A DNA stretch of 64,000 nucleotides, taken from positions 64,281,016 through 64,345,015 of the forward strand of contig OX465597.1 in assembly GCA_950022295.1 (NCBI GenBank). Reading direction: 5' to 3'. This stretch comes from Bromus sterilis. Its lineage: Eukaryota > Streptophyta > Magnoliopsida > Poales > Poaceae. The notes beneath the pieces were generated by a model. The model did not search any database. It was given only the letters and a program-made list of their open reading frames with translations, and had not been told where the DNA came from. Both the position numbers and the translations under genes were made by a program. Positions 23,594 through 37,200 of the stretch are shown here, in pieces. The first letter of the stretch is position 1. The number at the start of each line of letters is the position of its first letter.

Positions 23594-24353
23594 TCACAGC
23601 CCTACGCCTGCACCCTGGAACCAATCAGCCTTGAGGTTTTTGAAGTGCAACGACGAAGGGAGATGGATAGCATCACCATGATCCTTAAATAGATGTCCCA
23701 GGTGACCGCACATGACACACCAATCCGGCAGCCGCTCATAGCGCACTGGATAAATCTGTTGGCGACCACCTTTGATTAGGGAAACCGCGTTCTCCAGAGC
23801 TTTGTGAACTTGGATCTTCACCTTGACCCTAACAAATTTTCCCTCAAAATCCTGGGACTTTGGCTCAGCATAAACAAATTCACCAATCTTGCTGGCAAGG
23901 GACGAGAGTAGAGGGAAAAACCATCGGGGAAGTCGTGAATTTGTGCCCATATCTCCAAAGTATCAAGCGAGACTGTGGAGGGTTTTGTAAAACCATCATA
24001 TTCGGCAAGAAGAATGACGTTTCCTTGGAAGTGCCATGGACCCTCCTCCATTGCTCTCTCCCAGTCCCCTAGACATGAAAATTGCATAGTGTAGAGGTTG
24101 TCGTTGGGGGTCTGATGTTCACCGGCTGGGCAAGATTCCATGATGCTCGAATATTTTTGAAGAACCAGAATTGGCTATACGGCTTCTGGGTGTGAACCCT
24201 AGCCACCGCAGTCCACCTGGTGGCCTCCTTCGGGAGTTCCATCACTTCTTCTACCACCACATCATCAAGATCTTATTCATCCAGTTCCAACTCAGCCGTC
24301 ATCCTATCAACATCCTCATCCTTAGTCCCAGATCCCGAGGCACTAGATTCCAT
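23594..24353 (-). pseudogene. LINE ORF1 (gag-like RNA-binding protein), degenerate
   Basis: Minus-strand pieces from a Met at 24353. They carry LYTMQFSCLGDWERAMEEGPWHFQGNV-type residues of the plant LINE ORF1 (DUF4283-like) domain, then a CCHC-like knuckle CVMCGHLGHLFKDH in which the final Cys position is His. An in-frame stop about 25 codons after the start and a frame change near 23880 break it. The LINE 5' end is probably around 24425, just right of this ORF. Confidence 0.75.
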
Positions 24354-24506
24354 CGCGATCAGAGAGAGCAAAGCTAAACCCTAGCCCGAGAGAGATTAGA
24401 TTTGTTGGACAGAACCCTAGACCTCCTCACAGATATTAGTTTTTTTCGAGCAACCTCGCGGATTTTAGATGATAGTGATGGTTGAAGAAACTTAGAAAAA
24501 TCTTTA

Positions 24507-25181
24507 GAGCATCTCCAGCCGTTTGACCCCCAAGCCGTTTTCGGCGCTATTTTAGCGCCGCTTGGGGGGCACTCGGGCGGCGAAAGCGTCTTGGGGCGAC
24601 CGCCTCCCCAGCCGCGGCCTCAAGACCGCCTCCCCAAGCGACGAGATTCGGCGTAGATTCGCCCCAAATTCGGCACAATTTAATTTAAATTCGTTTCATT
24701 CGGCCATACACACCCCCATACACACACCATACATACCTCGTATACACCCTATACACACCCCATATACCACCTATACACACACAATACACATGCCTGCCAT
24801 CCTGTGAAAGACGACGGCCACGGCCAAGCCACGGCTCCCGACCAAGCGCCTCCCGTCCCCCGCCCCGGCGAGCTCCTCCTCCCGCCGTCCCCGTCCGGCG
24901 CCGCTCGGCCTCGACCTCGCCCCCGCCCGGCGAGCACATGCCACGGGAAAGAGAGGAGAGAGAGAAGAGAGGCGCTGACTGTGGGCCAACAACGGCAAAA
25001 AATAGCGCCGGACGCCCCCAAGAGACCCCCGGGGGGTTGGGGTTTTCTTGGGATCACCGAACTCAATTTTACTCAAATTCGACAAAAATTAAGGGATTAG
25101 GGTGCGACTGGGGAAAAATTGGTGTCGGATGAAAAAAATGCCGCTTGGGAAGGCTCTTGGGGGGGCGGGCTGAAGATGCTC
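24507..25181. mobile_element. Tourist-like MITE upstream of the Der-like gene
   Basis: Inverted ends GAGCATCTCCAGCCG (left) and the complement of GAGCATCTTCAGCCC (right), flanked by TTA duplications (24504-24506, 25182-25184), as for PIF/Harbinger MITEs. An ATACAC-rich stretch (about 24710-24790) lies inside. The right end is only 101 bp before the gene's start codon, so the element must supply promoter or 5' leader sequence. Confidence 0.78.
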
Positions 25182-25282
25182 TTACAGTTAGCAGGCCAAC
25201 CAAACTCAGACCGCTGCGAATATCGGAGTCCGGCCCAGCTTTGAAACCTTGTCGCTCACCTGTTTCACACTTCCCTCGAAAA
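25182..25282 (+). promoter_or_regulatory. Proximal leader of the Der-like gene
   Basis: Only 101 bp separate the MITE from the ATG at 25283. No clear TATA box is visible, so the transcription start cannot be placed and may lie within the MITE. The start context AAAATGGCC has G at +4. Confidence 0.4.
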
Positions 25283-28200
25283 ATGGCCGCCGCCGCCGTC
25301 CTCCTCCGCGCCGCCCTCCGCCGGAGCCGCCCTGCCGCAGCAGCTCTCTTCCTCCCCCGCACCCCTCCGTCCCCGCCTGTTCCGCTACCTCCCCCTCCTC
25401 TCGGTAAGATTCCTCTCCTCCCCTAGGCTAAACCCTTGAGCCATCCTCGTCTCACCGTCCAGTTCCCCGATGCAGCCCGTGCTTCAGCTCTCCTCCCGCG
25501 CCTTCCATTCTCCGCCGGATTCTCGTACTCCACCGTTGCAGAGATATCGGAGGCCTCCCCCAGGTCCAAGGGCAAGCCAAGGAGGAGCCCAATGAAGCAG
25601 TCCCGCGTCGACTTCACCAAGGTGGACGCGGCGCTTCTCCCCACCATCATCCTCGTCGGCCGCCCCAACGTCGGCAAGTCTGCTCTCTTCAACAGGTGAG
25701 AGGCGCCACACACGCTTACTTCCCGCGTACCTCCATGGGGTAGCCATTTCCACAAGCACCTTTTAAGTCACCACGTCTTACAGATTCCAGACACAATCTC
25801 CGGAGTAACCATGTGATATCCGTTGTGTTGCATTGCTGATAACTATCTGCGTCACTGGATTACACCTTTCAGTTTGCATGCACATGTTTTTTCTGAACTT
25901 GTGATTACACCTTCTACTGGATTGCATTTGGCTATTTAACAAGCGATGTTGTTATGCTGTGTGATATCTGCACAAAGCGGTTGCTGTCATCTTGGTTGCA
26001 TATGGTATATTTCCCCAGCCAGCCCTCCGTAAGCTTGCACATGCACCTATACGTTTCCAACATAGTGTTCTTTGATTCTCTGTTATAGCTTCTAGCTCAT
26101 CCGGCTACATACACCGTGATAGCATTTAGTTTCCCTAGTCAGCACTCCTTTTGACAAATGTTATATGTTCCTATAATGTTAATGGTTTTATGCGGAGGAA
26201 TTACAGTTTGCCACTCTTATTCCACTCACTTTTTTGTTTACTTTGTACTGATTTTTTCGATGAATGTGTTTAGATTAATACGGAGGAGGGAGGCATTGGT
26301 GTATAATACACCTGGAGACCATGTCACCCGCGACATCCGAGAAGGAATTGCCAAGCTTGGAGATCTTCGTTTTCGCGTGCTTGACTCAGCTGGACTTGAG
26401 ACTGCAGCAACATCTGGGAGCATTCTCGCTCGGACAGTTGACATGACAGGGAATGTGTTGGTCAGATCCCAATTTGCCATTTTCTTGATTGATGTGAGGT
26501 GAGTGTGCTTTGGCTTGTTGTCAACCCATTTTCATTGGAGTTAGGTTGAAAACATTGATACTTGTTGCATAAAAGTGTAATGGCTTTCTCAGGGATGGCC
26601 TACAACCGCTGGATCTTGAAGTTGGGCAATGGCTGCGAAAACATGCATCTGGGATACATACCATTGTTGCAATGAACAAGTCTGAGTCACTTGATGAGCA
26701 TGGAGTTTTGACCTCGGCTGCTGGAGAAGCCCACAGGTTGGGTTTTGGTGACCCAGTTGCAATATCTGCAGAGACAGGCCTCGGGATGGCAGAGCTTTAT
26801 GAGACACTGAGGCCATTGTTTGAGGAATACATGTTTCAGCTTCCAAATAGTAAGGGCCTGTTTGGGACTACTCCGCTCCACTAAAATTAGTTTCACTACA
26901 CTAAATTCATTTTGGAGCAGCTTTATATAGGAGTTGTAGCTTTATCAAACAAACGTTTTATCATGTTTGGCTTCCATCTAGCTCCAGCTTTAAGAAGAAA
27001 ATTTTTGGTGGAAAAGAGCTACTCCCAACTCCAGCTTCTAGATTTTATCTGGAGCACCCCCTGAAGAGCTTCACAAAAAACAGGGAGTTGTACCCTGGAT
27101 TCTAGTTTTTTTGCGGAGCGGCATATCATGGAGTTACCCTCTTTGGCTTGCGTTTCTTGGAGCGGAGCTAAAATTTAGGGAGTGGAGTAGTCCCAAACAG
27201 GCCCTAAGTTTGTAGCTGTATGTTTGACGACTTTGGTTCTGTTAGTATAAGATATTTGTTTTGCTATGTAGTGATTTACTTCTAGTTCCTCTTTGGTGAA
27301 TGGTCTTTGCTTTCTTCCTGTACTGATTGATAAAACTAATATAATTATTGGATTTCAACTAGCTATCAGAATTCCTTCCAAAATTGTCATATATAAATCT
27401 GCTAATTCAGTCTCCATATTGGTTCTGCCAAGTAGAAACTGAGGGATTTGGGCATTATATTCTACTGTATAAATCAGTGACAACAAACCGCCACCTATTG
27501 GAATTTGGAAACAGTATATTCTGTTTTATAAGCAATAAGAGAAATTTATGATCCTCTACCATTAGTTTCTGAAGGGAAAAACCATGATGCTAATCTATGT
27601 AATATTATCCTTGGTTTTCTGTCATGTGATAGATGGACTAAATCAAGATGACCCTACCTCCGAGGCTGAGGCCAATGAAGGTGATGAAAGCAAGTTACCT
27701 CTGCAGCTAGCAATCGTGGGACGTCCTAATGTTGGGAAGTCTACCCTGCTTAATACCTTGTTGCAAGAACAAAGAGTTCTGGTTGGTCCAGAGTCAGGCT
27801 TAACAAGGGACTCCATTCGGGCTAAGTTTCAATTTGACAACAGAACTGTATATTTGGTAAGTTAACTTCACATATGGGAGTTTAATATTATCTTTTGGAC
27901 GCCATTTTCAATATGACTTTAGGTGCTGTGTTTGAGCTTAATGTTCATTCAGTCTGTCTCCATTTCCATGAATTGACCTTTTCTTTCTTGTTGGCGATGC
28001 AGGTGGATACTGCTGGTTGGATGGAAAGAGCAGGAAAGGAGAAAGGTCCATCATCACTAAGTGTGGTACAATCAAGAAAGAACCTGATGAGAGCTCATAT
28101 TGTAGCTCTTGTGCTTGATGCAGAGAAGGTACTTACACTGATTCAGATGTACACTTGTCTGCGACCTAAAGTTCTGACTAGTACGCTCCCTTTTATCTGT

Positions 28201-31200
28201 TGAGGGGAAACATTTTCACTGCTATTCTCGTTTGTACTTCTGAGGTCTTGTTGATTATAATCATTTGATTCTACTGATTATGTCTGTATTATTGCTAGTA
28301 GCTAAGTATTATGTGTATGTGTGTGGGGTGGTGGTGGTGGTCAACCAACGTTTTCTCCATGGCATGATGGCTAACTAGCTGTGAGGTTGATCTTCTGAAT
28401 TCTCTATAATACAGAAGATATGCTTGTACTACGTGATTTCTTGAAGTGGCAGATACATGATTGGAACTCTTCCTCTTGAAGATATGCTTTTAGCTCTACT
28501 TCACATGATTTGTCTGCTCTCTGAACTTAGTTTAGAAAATTGCACTTATTTTTCTTGCAATTTTGTTTGCGTTGATTTTATTATAAGTCTGAAGAGTACA
28601 AACCACATTGCATTATATTTGTTATTTACCATTTTACACTTATGGTCTGCTATGGATTTCACAAATCTTGAGTCAGCATTGATACTAGCAGAGTCATGAT
28701 TGCTTAAAATCAGATCATCTATGTGCTTTACAATTTGTGTTTTGCACTTTTAGCGCGAGGACAGAAGTATCTTGATTTAACTATGTGTAAATTTGATCAT
28801 CTAGTAGTAGTACCCATATCATATATTATGCAGTTGTACCTTTTCTTGCGGGGTATATATATTTATATTATTAGTACTTAACCAATTCCTTGCTATGGTT
28901 AACAAGGCCAGTGCTCTATTGTCAGTCATTCATAAATTAATTTGTACTAGAGGCAACATTCCTTGTGTCACCTCAAATCTTTTATGTCGTCATGCATCTT
29001 AAATGTAATTTTAATTGTGATTTACAATACCATGATAAAGTTGTATGGATTTGTAGATCGCAAAGTCAAAGAGTAGCATGGACCATCAGGAAGTTATGAT
29101 AGCACGCCAAGCAATCGAAGAAGGCCGTGGCCTTGTCGTGGTTGTTAACAAAATGGATCTCCTTAGAGAAAATCAACGATTGTTAGAAAAAGTGATGGAT
29201 GCTGTTCCTAAAGAAATCCAGACAGTTATTCCTCAGGTTTGTTTCTAATTGTTTTGTTATTAGTTTGTACTACTTGTCTTCGACATTGAAGAAATACTTA
29301 TGATCATCCATCACTATGGATACATTATTATTTCTATATAGTATAATAAGATACTCTTACATGAATACTGGTAGTAAGTGGTAACTGGTCTATAGGAGGC
29401 GTTCCTCGTTGATCTAGAAAAATCAAGTTATTTGGAGCCTTTCGTTTCTGATTAACTTAGACTTCCTTTTACTTGTTATTTGAACACATCCGAGTTGTTC
29501 TGGATAGCTTTCTTACTCTTTATTCATTTACTCGGACCTCATTAAATTTATGATGAGCTGCTTTCTTTTGATGAAATTGATATTTGGTTGGTTATCACAC
29601 AAGTAGATGCCTTACTTTATGTGTTAAGGTCATCTCCAACAGCTACCCTCAAAACGGACACAACATTTGTCCGCGGACTCGTCCAGTCCGCTGACAGGGA
29701 TACGAGAGCTGGCCATCCAACCCCGCCCCTAAATGTCCGCCTCTGGTTTTTTAATGTCCGTAACACTCAAAATAGTTCAAACTTGAATAACACAATCCAA
29801 AAGCGATAGTAGTTCAAATTTAATACTTCCTCCGTTCCAAAATAACTGTTTTGAAATAAAATAGTTCAAACTTGAATTCAACTTGCACATATGTTCTAGT
29901 TGTCCCCTTTAACCGCCCACAAATGCTCAGTCAGATCTTCCTTAAGCTGCTCATGAGTTGCTCAATGCCAATTTTGTTGATGCATTTGGACAAACTCATC
30001 AAACGTCTCCGTATTATGGTGTGGGAGTTGAATAAGATCACTCATGTTCTCAAATTCTAGACCTTTGGTTTCACCCTCATCCTCTGCGACCATGTTGTGC
30101 AAGGGGGAAGGGGCGGAGACACGTGCTCTTGGTCGGGTTTTTGTGTGGGTCGGGGGTGTCGGAGTGCTACTTGGCGGAGGTCTGGACGCCCACAAAGCTC
30201 ACACAACTTTGCTTTCGGTTCGTGGGATTTCAGACAGCCGGACGAGTCCCCGGACGTATGCGGAACGGTGTTGGATGGCAAACTGCGTCCAGACAGCTCG
30301 GTCCGGACGTTTCCGGATGATTTGAGGGTCCACTTTGGAGATGCCCTAATGGGAGTATAGAGATTGAGGTCATAGTCACAAAACAGCTTATCTTTTGACA
30401 ATGTTTACTACTGCAAATGCAGAGTCTAAATCCACTCCTTACCTTTTGTGTGTCAATAATGTGTTGAATATTCGGTAATAGTAATATCTGTTCTTGATGC
30501 TTATTGGGGCCAGCAGTTGCTTCCCAAATCCAGCTGGAGATGCTGCCAAGTCCTAGTAGGTTTACGGCAGTCTGAGTCTAGAGTTGGTGGAGGAGCCTAG
30601 GAGGGAGTCAGAACATGTCGAGAACTGAGCCTTACTCAGACTGTTTCAGGTCCATGTTCTGTAGCACTAAGAGTTCGGTATGTAATCTTTTAGAAGCAGT
30701 AATTGAACTCTTATCTGCATATGCTTTCTGAACCTACTCTACCCATGAAGCGTACGGCCTCGGAATCAAAGGACACATCAATATCAAACCTTCAATGTTT
30801 ACTTTCTAACGCCTCTGTATAAATTAAAATTTTAAAGCCCTCTCACCAAAAAAGGGACCAACCACATTGCGGAACTTTTAATTTGCTTCACATTTTCTGA
30901 CGGCAACTACACATCGGAAAATCTTCTAATCTTCTTTGCGTTGACAGGTTACAGGAATACCAGTTGTGTTCGTGTCAGCAATGGAGGGCAGGGGGCGGGT
31001 TGCTGTTATGCACTATGTTATAGAAACGTATGGGAAATGGTGTTTTAGATTGTCAACCTCGCGCCTGAACCGTTGGTTGCGTAAGGTAAACATCCTGCTT
31101 ACATTTCTTGTTGACACCATTTTTAGCCAAAGTAAAGCGCGGTGTAAATGAGCATGGTAAAATTTTGGGCCTCAATATAAGATAACAGACCCGAAATAAA

Positions 31201-34200
31201 AAGGAGAACCACTCCTTGATCATCTACAACATGGAATTCGGCAGGTAAGTAATACACCATATTAATATCCATACCTTCCCGAATCATGTCATCTTCATCT
31301 CCCAAGGTGTATATTGAACTTGAAGTTTCCTTGGTTAAAGAAGGTGTAACAAGTGGCATGGTCGATGTAATAGGGACCACATCATCCTTTTTTGGTGGTG
31401 TAGGTGTTGTTGTAGTTAATGTAGAAGCATATGTGTTTTCCTTTTGTTTAGGCCTCCATATTTGTTTTGCGGGTGTCATGGGCCGAATTCCATTAAATAA
31501 TTCGTCCCTTTGATTCTTCTTTTCGTGCTCTACCTCATGGTTCCTCATACGTTGCAATCTCCTTTTCATTGTCTTGGTTAAACCGGGAGGACACCACTTA
31601 GGTTGAGCATATTTGGGATTCCTGTACTTGGCCTTGCTTGTGCTAGCCTCGTGATCATTAGCAATGGAACCCTGCTGAAAATTAACAATATTATCATCAG
31701 AATTAGCCATATTACCAACAACCGCCTCTTTGATCTCCTTCTGCTTGTCAGATTCTGAAATTTCCACATTAGGTGACTTAACACGCCACACTTTCTTATT
31801 GACTTTGCTCGGAGAAACTTGTGATGGCCGATTATCACCATGATTCAAACGGACTTTTGAAGAACAAGAAAACCTCCCACGAGCGGGCCTCGTAGGTGCT
31901 GCCCACCCCATATCAAAAGTATAAGGAGCCATTGGTGTCTGCCCCCAACCACCGTTGAAGCCTCCCATGTAATATGTCGCATAGGGGGGTGATGATGACC
32001 TATATGGCCTTGCATAGCGTCGATTTTCTTGCGGAGGTAATCTTGAACGCTTTGAAGCTCGGTATACAAGATTATTATTGTTAGAAATACGGCTATCAAT
32101 TTCAGCCCATTGCTTAGGAGAAAAGGGAGTACTCACAACGGGTTTAACCTGCTCGTCATGAAGAGGAGGGAACTTGATTTCTCCAACCGGAGCAATATTG
32201 CCTTGGCGATCCTTCTTAATTTCCCAAGGAACTCTTGCAACTCCTTCTCTTCACACGCCTTCTTGTACTCTTCATAAGCTTGGCGATGTTCCTTCGATAA
32301 TTCCTCAAGACCGGGCTTGATGATGTTACTGGCGTCAACTTCCGATGGATTGGGAAGATTGTCCCCGTTGGTCATGGTTGATGATGATGATTCTTGAATC
32401 TTGTCCCGAGCGGAGTCGCCAAAAAGTGTGTTGACACAAACACGTCACGTGTACCCTCGACGCCGGGGGAGATGCACCGCAACTCACGTCGAAGGAGATT
32501 CGTCCGGCAGCGCGATACGCAAGACAACTGGAGGACGGTTTTGAAGACCCGAAACCCCACGCTCCCGGGAGGAACCCCGTCAGGGAGAACGGCGGCTATG
32601 GGCTTCCCTAGGTCGATTCGCTCGCCCCTAGAGCCTTGTGGATTCGTCGCCCTGCAATAAGAAGAACGGACGAAGAACGAGAGAGATAGAACACGGGGGA
32701 GAGGTAAAATTAGGGTAAAAAGATGTAGATGTCTTTGTTCGATTGTGTGTTATTTCAATCGGCCGTCACCTGATCTATTTACGAGGCGGTTGGACTTTCC
32801 GTACAAGAAAAGGGCTCAGATTTCCCTCAAAATCGTCAAAATCCAGACAAACTCGGATTCCCGTGATCACAGGTCGGACCGTCCGATGTTCCCAAAAATA
32901 CTACTGTAACTGGAGGTCTTATTCCGAATGGCCCGACTGGTTTTTAAGTGGCGCACTGTTTTGGCTTAACTTTTTTATACGAACTCGGATTTGGACGTTT
33001 CAAATATCAAAATCGACTGGTTTGACGAGACGAAGACGCTTTATGTAGAACATTTTTCCATTTGACGATGTCTTAAAGGCCTAATTGGCAGAATAATACC
33101 TCAAATGCCAGGATCTTATTGCTTCAAACATAGTTTCGACCCTCGAGATGGAATCAGATGGCGATGGCTCGAACTACAAAGATGTTCACATCGACAATAC
33201 CCAACTTTTTCATGTAGAACACTTCTTTATTTGAGGACATCATATATAGTTTCATTGTCGTGCCAAAAACCGGTGTCAACAACAATATCCTAACGCCAAG
33301 AGTACGTGGATCAAGTTGCTCATGTTCGTTCAAAACGGGCAACACACAAAGAAAGGGAAATGGCAGTACGGACAAAATCTGAGTCGAGCAGAGTACAAGG
33401 GGCAAAACCCTCTTCATCGAGTCAGTGCAACATTGCCAAGGTGAGGGAGTGGCTATCATCTTCATCAAACAAGGTGGCCCCAAGTTTGTCTCCATGGCCC
33501 CTTCGCCGTAAGAGTGAAAATGAACCATTGGAGGTATTCCAAGCCACGCCGGTCGGTGTCAGGGCGGTGAAAGATATTGAAAATTATAATCAGCTTGTAG
33601 TTCATCGAACAAAAACGACATTCAACAAGCAGCCCATGGAAAAAAGTGGTCAGCGAGACAAGCTACCAATGAAGCCGAAGTCAGCCCAAGCAATGGAAAC
33701 AACGACAACAAAACCTCACTTTCAGCCCGGGAGAGCACCGGTGAGGAACCAAGGGCAAAATGGTGCAAACGTTGGCAGGAGGCCAACTCTGAGTGAGCGT
33801 CAAAACAAGGAGTATTCTTTCCCCGTAGAAGAAATTAATGATCTTTTCACTGGCTTAAAGGAGTTGAGTCTTATAGAGCTCCCTATATCCAAGAGGCCAG
33901 AAGAAGCCTCGAGGTTCAATGAACCAAATTTCTGCCAGTATCATCGCATCTTGGCCATACACTCAAAGATTGCTTTGTCGTGAAGAACATCATTCGAAAA
34001 ATGATTGATGAAGGGACTATTGATACAGAGCTTCTCAAAAGCATGACGAAGGGAAAGAAAATGGCTACGACAAATGTCGCCACCCTTCAAGATGATCCGG
34101 TGAGTTGTGCATCTTCAAATATGAGATCAACTTATGATGATGCAACATTGATTCAAAAATATGGATTTTCTCCTATGATCATTCCAGGCCTTGCCAAAAT

Positions 34201-37200
34201 GCAAGATCAACATAAAGGAGAGGCTCACATTTCCTGCAGCGATGGTGCATGGACCAACTCGTCAGCTTCTCAAGGAGCCCAATGCTGGGGAATCGGCGGT
34301 CAAAAGGCCGTGTACTATCCCCAGTGATGGAAGATGCCCCTCCTTCGCGCTTCGCACCAAAGATATGTCAGCACACCATGAAGCGCATGAAGGTCCCAAG
34401 TGAAGAATTCAATCTTCTGGCACATTAGAAGAAAATACCAGCTATGTTGTCTTTTTTTTTTACTTTTTGGTTCTCTTCTAGGTGGGGGATGAGGGTCTGC
34501 TAATTGACGACATGATCTAAGATGAACCTGATCAACTTCTAATGGTTCTTCTTCAAGAAATATAAAGGCTCGTCATCATCCGCAAACACACCAATAGTGA
34601 GAAGATTGAATTCTTCACTTGGGACCTTCATGCGCTTCATGGTGTGCTGATATATCTTTGGTGTGAAGCGCAGAGGAGGGGCATCTTCCATCACTGGGGA
34701 TAGTACATGGCCTTTTGACCGCCGATGTCCCCAGCCTTGGGCTCCTTGAGAAGCTGACGAGTTAGCCCATGCACCATCGCTGCAGGGAATGTGAGCCTCT
34801 CCTTTATGCTGATCTTGCAGTTTGGCAAGGTCTGGAATGATCATAGGAGAAAATCCATATTTTGGAATCAATGCTGAATCGTCATAAGTTGATCTCATAT
34901 TTGAAAATGCACAACTCACCGAATCATCTTGAAGGGTGGCGACATTTGCCGTAGCCATTTTTTCCCCTTCGTCATGCTTTTGAGAAGCTTTGTATCAATA
35001 CTCGCTTTATCAATCATTTTTTGAATGATGTTCTTCACGACAAAGCAATCTTTGAGTGTATGGCCCAAGATGCGATGATACTGGCAGAAATTTGGTTCAT
35101 TGAACCTCGAGGCTTCTTCTGGCCTCTTGGATATAGGGAGCTCTATAAGACGCAACTCCTTTAAGCCAGTGAAAAGATCATTAATTTCTTCTACGGGGAA
35201 AGAATACTCTCTGTTTTGACGCTCAGTCAGAGTCGGCCTCCTGCCAACGTTTGCACCATTTTTCCCTTGGTTCCTCGGCGGTGCTCTCCCGGGCTGAAAG
35301 TGAAGTTTTGTTTTCGTTGTTTCCATCGCTTGGGCTGACTTCGGCTTCATTGGCAGCTTGTCTAGCTGACCACTTTTTTCCATGGGCTACTTGTTGAATG
35401 TCGTTTTTGTTCAACGAGCTACAAGCTGATTATAGTTTTCAATATCTGTGGATTTTGAGGCCAACTCCTCAAAAGTAATAAGGCCGCACACCCTGCAGAT
35501 ACACAGCCATGTCAGGACGCAGATTATTCGTGCACATGCGCACTGCTTCAGGTTCTGTGATCGGTTGCGGGCAATGAAGGCTTAGGTCCTCCATCTATTA
35601 ATGAAATCCACGGCCTTCTCACACATACCCTGCTCTGTTTTCGTCAATGCTGTTATGCCAACGGTCCTAGTGCTGTAGAAGCGCTCGAGAAACGCCTCTT
35701 GCATTTGTTGCCAGGTCTTGATCGAACTTGGTGGAAGCTTGCTATACCAAGTAAAGCAGTACCTGATAAAATTTGAACAAATTGCCGAAGGAGTGCACCA
35801 TTTTAAGCAGTATCTTGACAAGCTGCCAAGAAGTGAGCGATGTGCTCATGTGGAGATCCACCTCCGTTGAATTTGCTGAATTGCGGCTGCCGGTAATTTG
35901 CCCGAAAATTAACAAGGTCGACATCCGGAGGGTATGGTTTAACATACCCCGGCCGCATGGAGTAATGAGTTTGCATATATTGGGCTTCACTCCTTCAGCT
36001 ATCGTCTTCTGGATCGCCTCGAGGTTAATTGCAGCTCCCGCTTGGTGGCTGCTGCTACTTGCCCCACCACGACCCTCGATATTCTGGCTTTGGTTATTTG
36101 CCATCTGACTGCGCAATGTCGCTAGTTCATCCTCCTTCTGCTGAAGCGAGGCTGTGAGGCTGGCTAATCGCTGCTCATTCGCCCGAATCTCTGCTCATTT
36201 TTGCCTCGGTTGCTCCTCATTCACCCATTCGCTCAAACACTGCCCGCCTGCCCATCACTCGTTAGCACACGCAAGCGTCTGCGTACAAGCCGCCGGCCGC
36301 TCGTTTCATCATCACCACAGCAGGCAAAGTAAGACTATGGCTATCTTTGCTCTTTCTTTAACATCTCACTGACTTGTATCCTCCATACTTTGGTGTTCTA
36401 TATACCTCATGTAATGCATCTTGATTGGTCTCATGGTGATCTTCCATGTTGATACAACTCAAGAATGTAAAAAATATGTGGTCTTCGTGATCTTCCATGT
36501 TGATACAACTCAAGAACATAAAAATATGAGTTATCTTGATTGGTCTCATGGTAATCTTCCATGTTGATACAACTCCAAGAATAATACAAATAATCAAATA
36601 TGTTGTCTTGATTGGTCATGGTGATCTTCCATGTTGATACAACTCAAGAATGTAAAAACAATATGTTGTCTTGATTGGTCTCATGATGATCTTCCATGTT
36701 TACCACTCAAGAACATAAAAATATGTGTTATCTTGATTGGTTTCATGGTAATCTTCCATGTTGATACTGTGAGAGTAATCCTTGCTTAGGAATTAAGTCA
36801 GTAGGTTCTAGAATGTACTAGTAGTACTGTAGGTAAAACTGGTAGAATGTACTAGTAGTACTATATGTAAATCTTAGGCTAGATAGCAGTAGCAAACTCT
36901 GGTTAGCTGTAGAAAACTCTAGAAAGCTGGCTGTAGAAATCTGTGAGGTCCAAACAGACCTTGTACTCCTATATATACCCCCTATGTAATACAAGTTGTA
37001 GCAGCTTGAGCAGCATACAGAAAACACCTTCCCACATAGCCTAGTCTAACATTTGGTACCAGAGCCTGGTTGGCAAGGAGAGGAGAGGATCCTGAGAGAT
37101 GTCAGCTCCACTTGAGCAGGGTGTTGCGGGCAGTGTGTCTGTGCAGTCGCGACGCCATTCCCCTTCACCACCACCAAGACGACCGCGCCACCGTGACGCT

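Noticed and set aside
25145..25282. Upstream in-frame start codon for the Der-like gene at 25145
   Set aside because: It lies inside the right end of the MITE and would add a Gly-rich stretch unlike a transit peptide. The ATG at 25283 gives an Ala/Arg-rich N-terminus.
25404..25426. A 23 bp intron bounded by GTAAG and CCTAG in Der exon 1/2
   Set aside because: Far below the minimum plant intron size and out of phase with the downstream frame. The 72 or 84 bp introns fit both size and frame.
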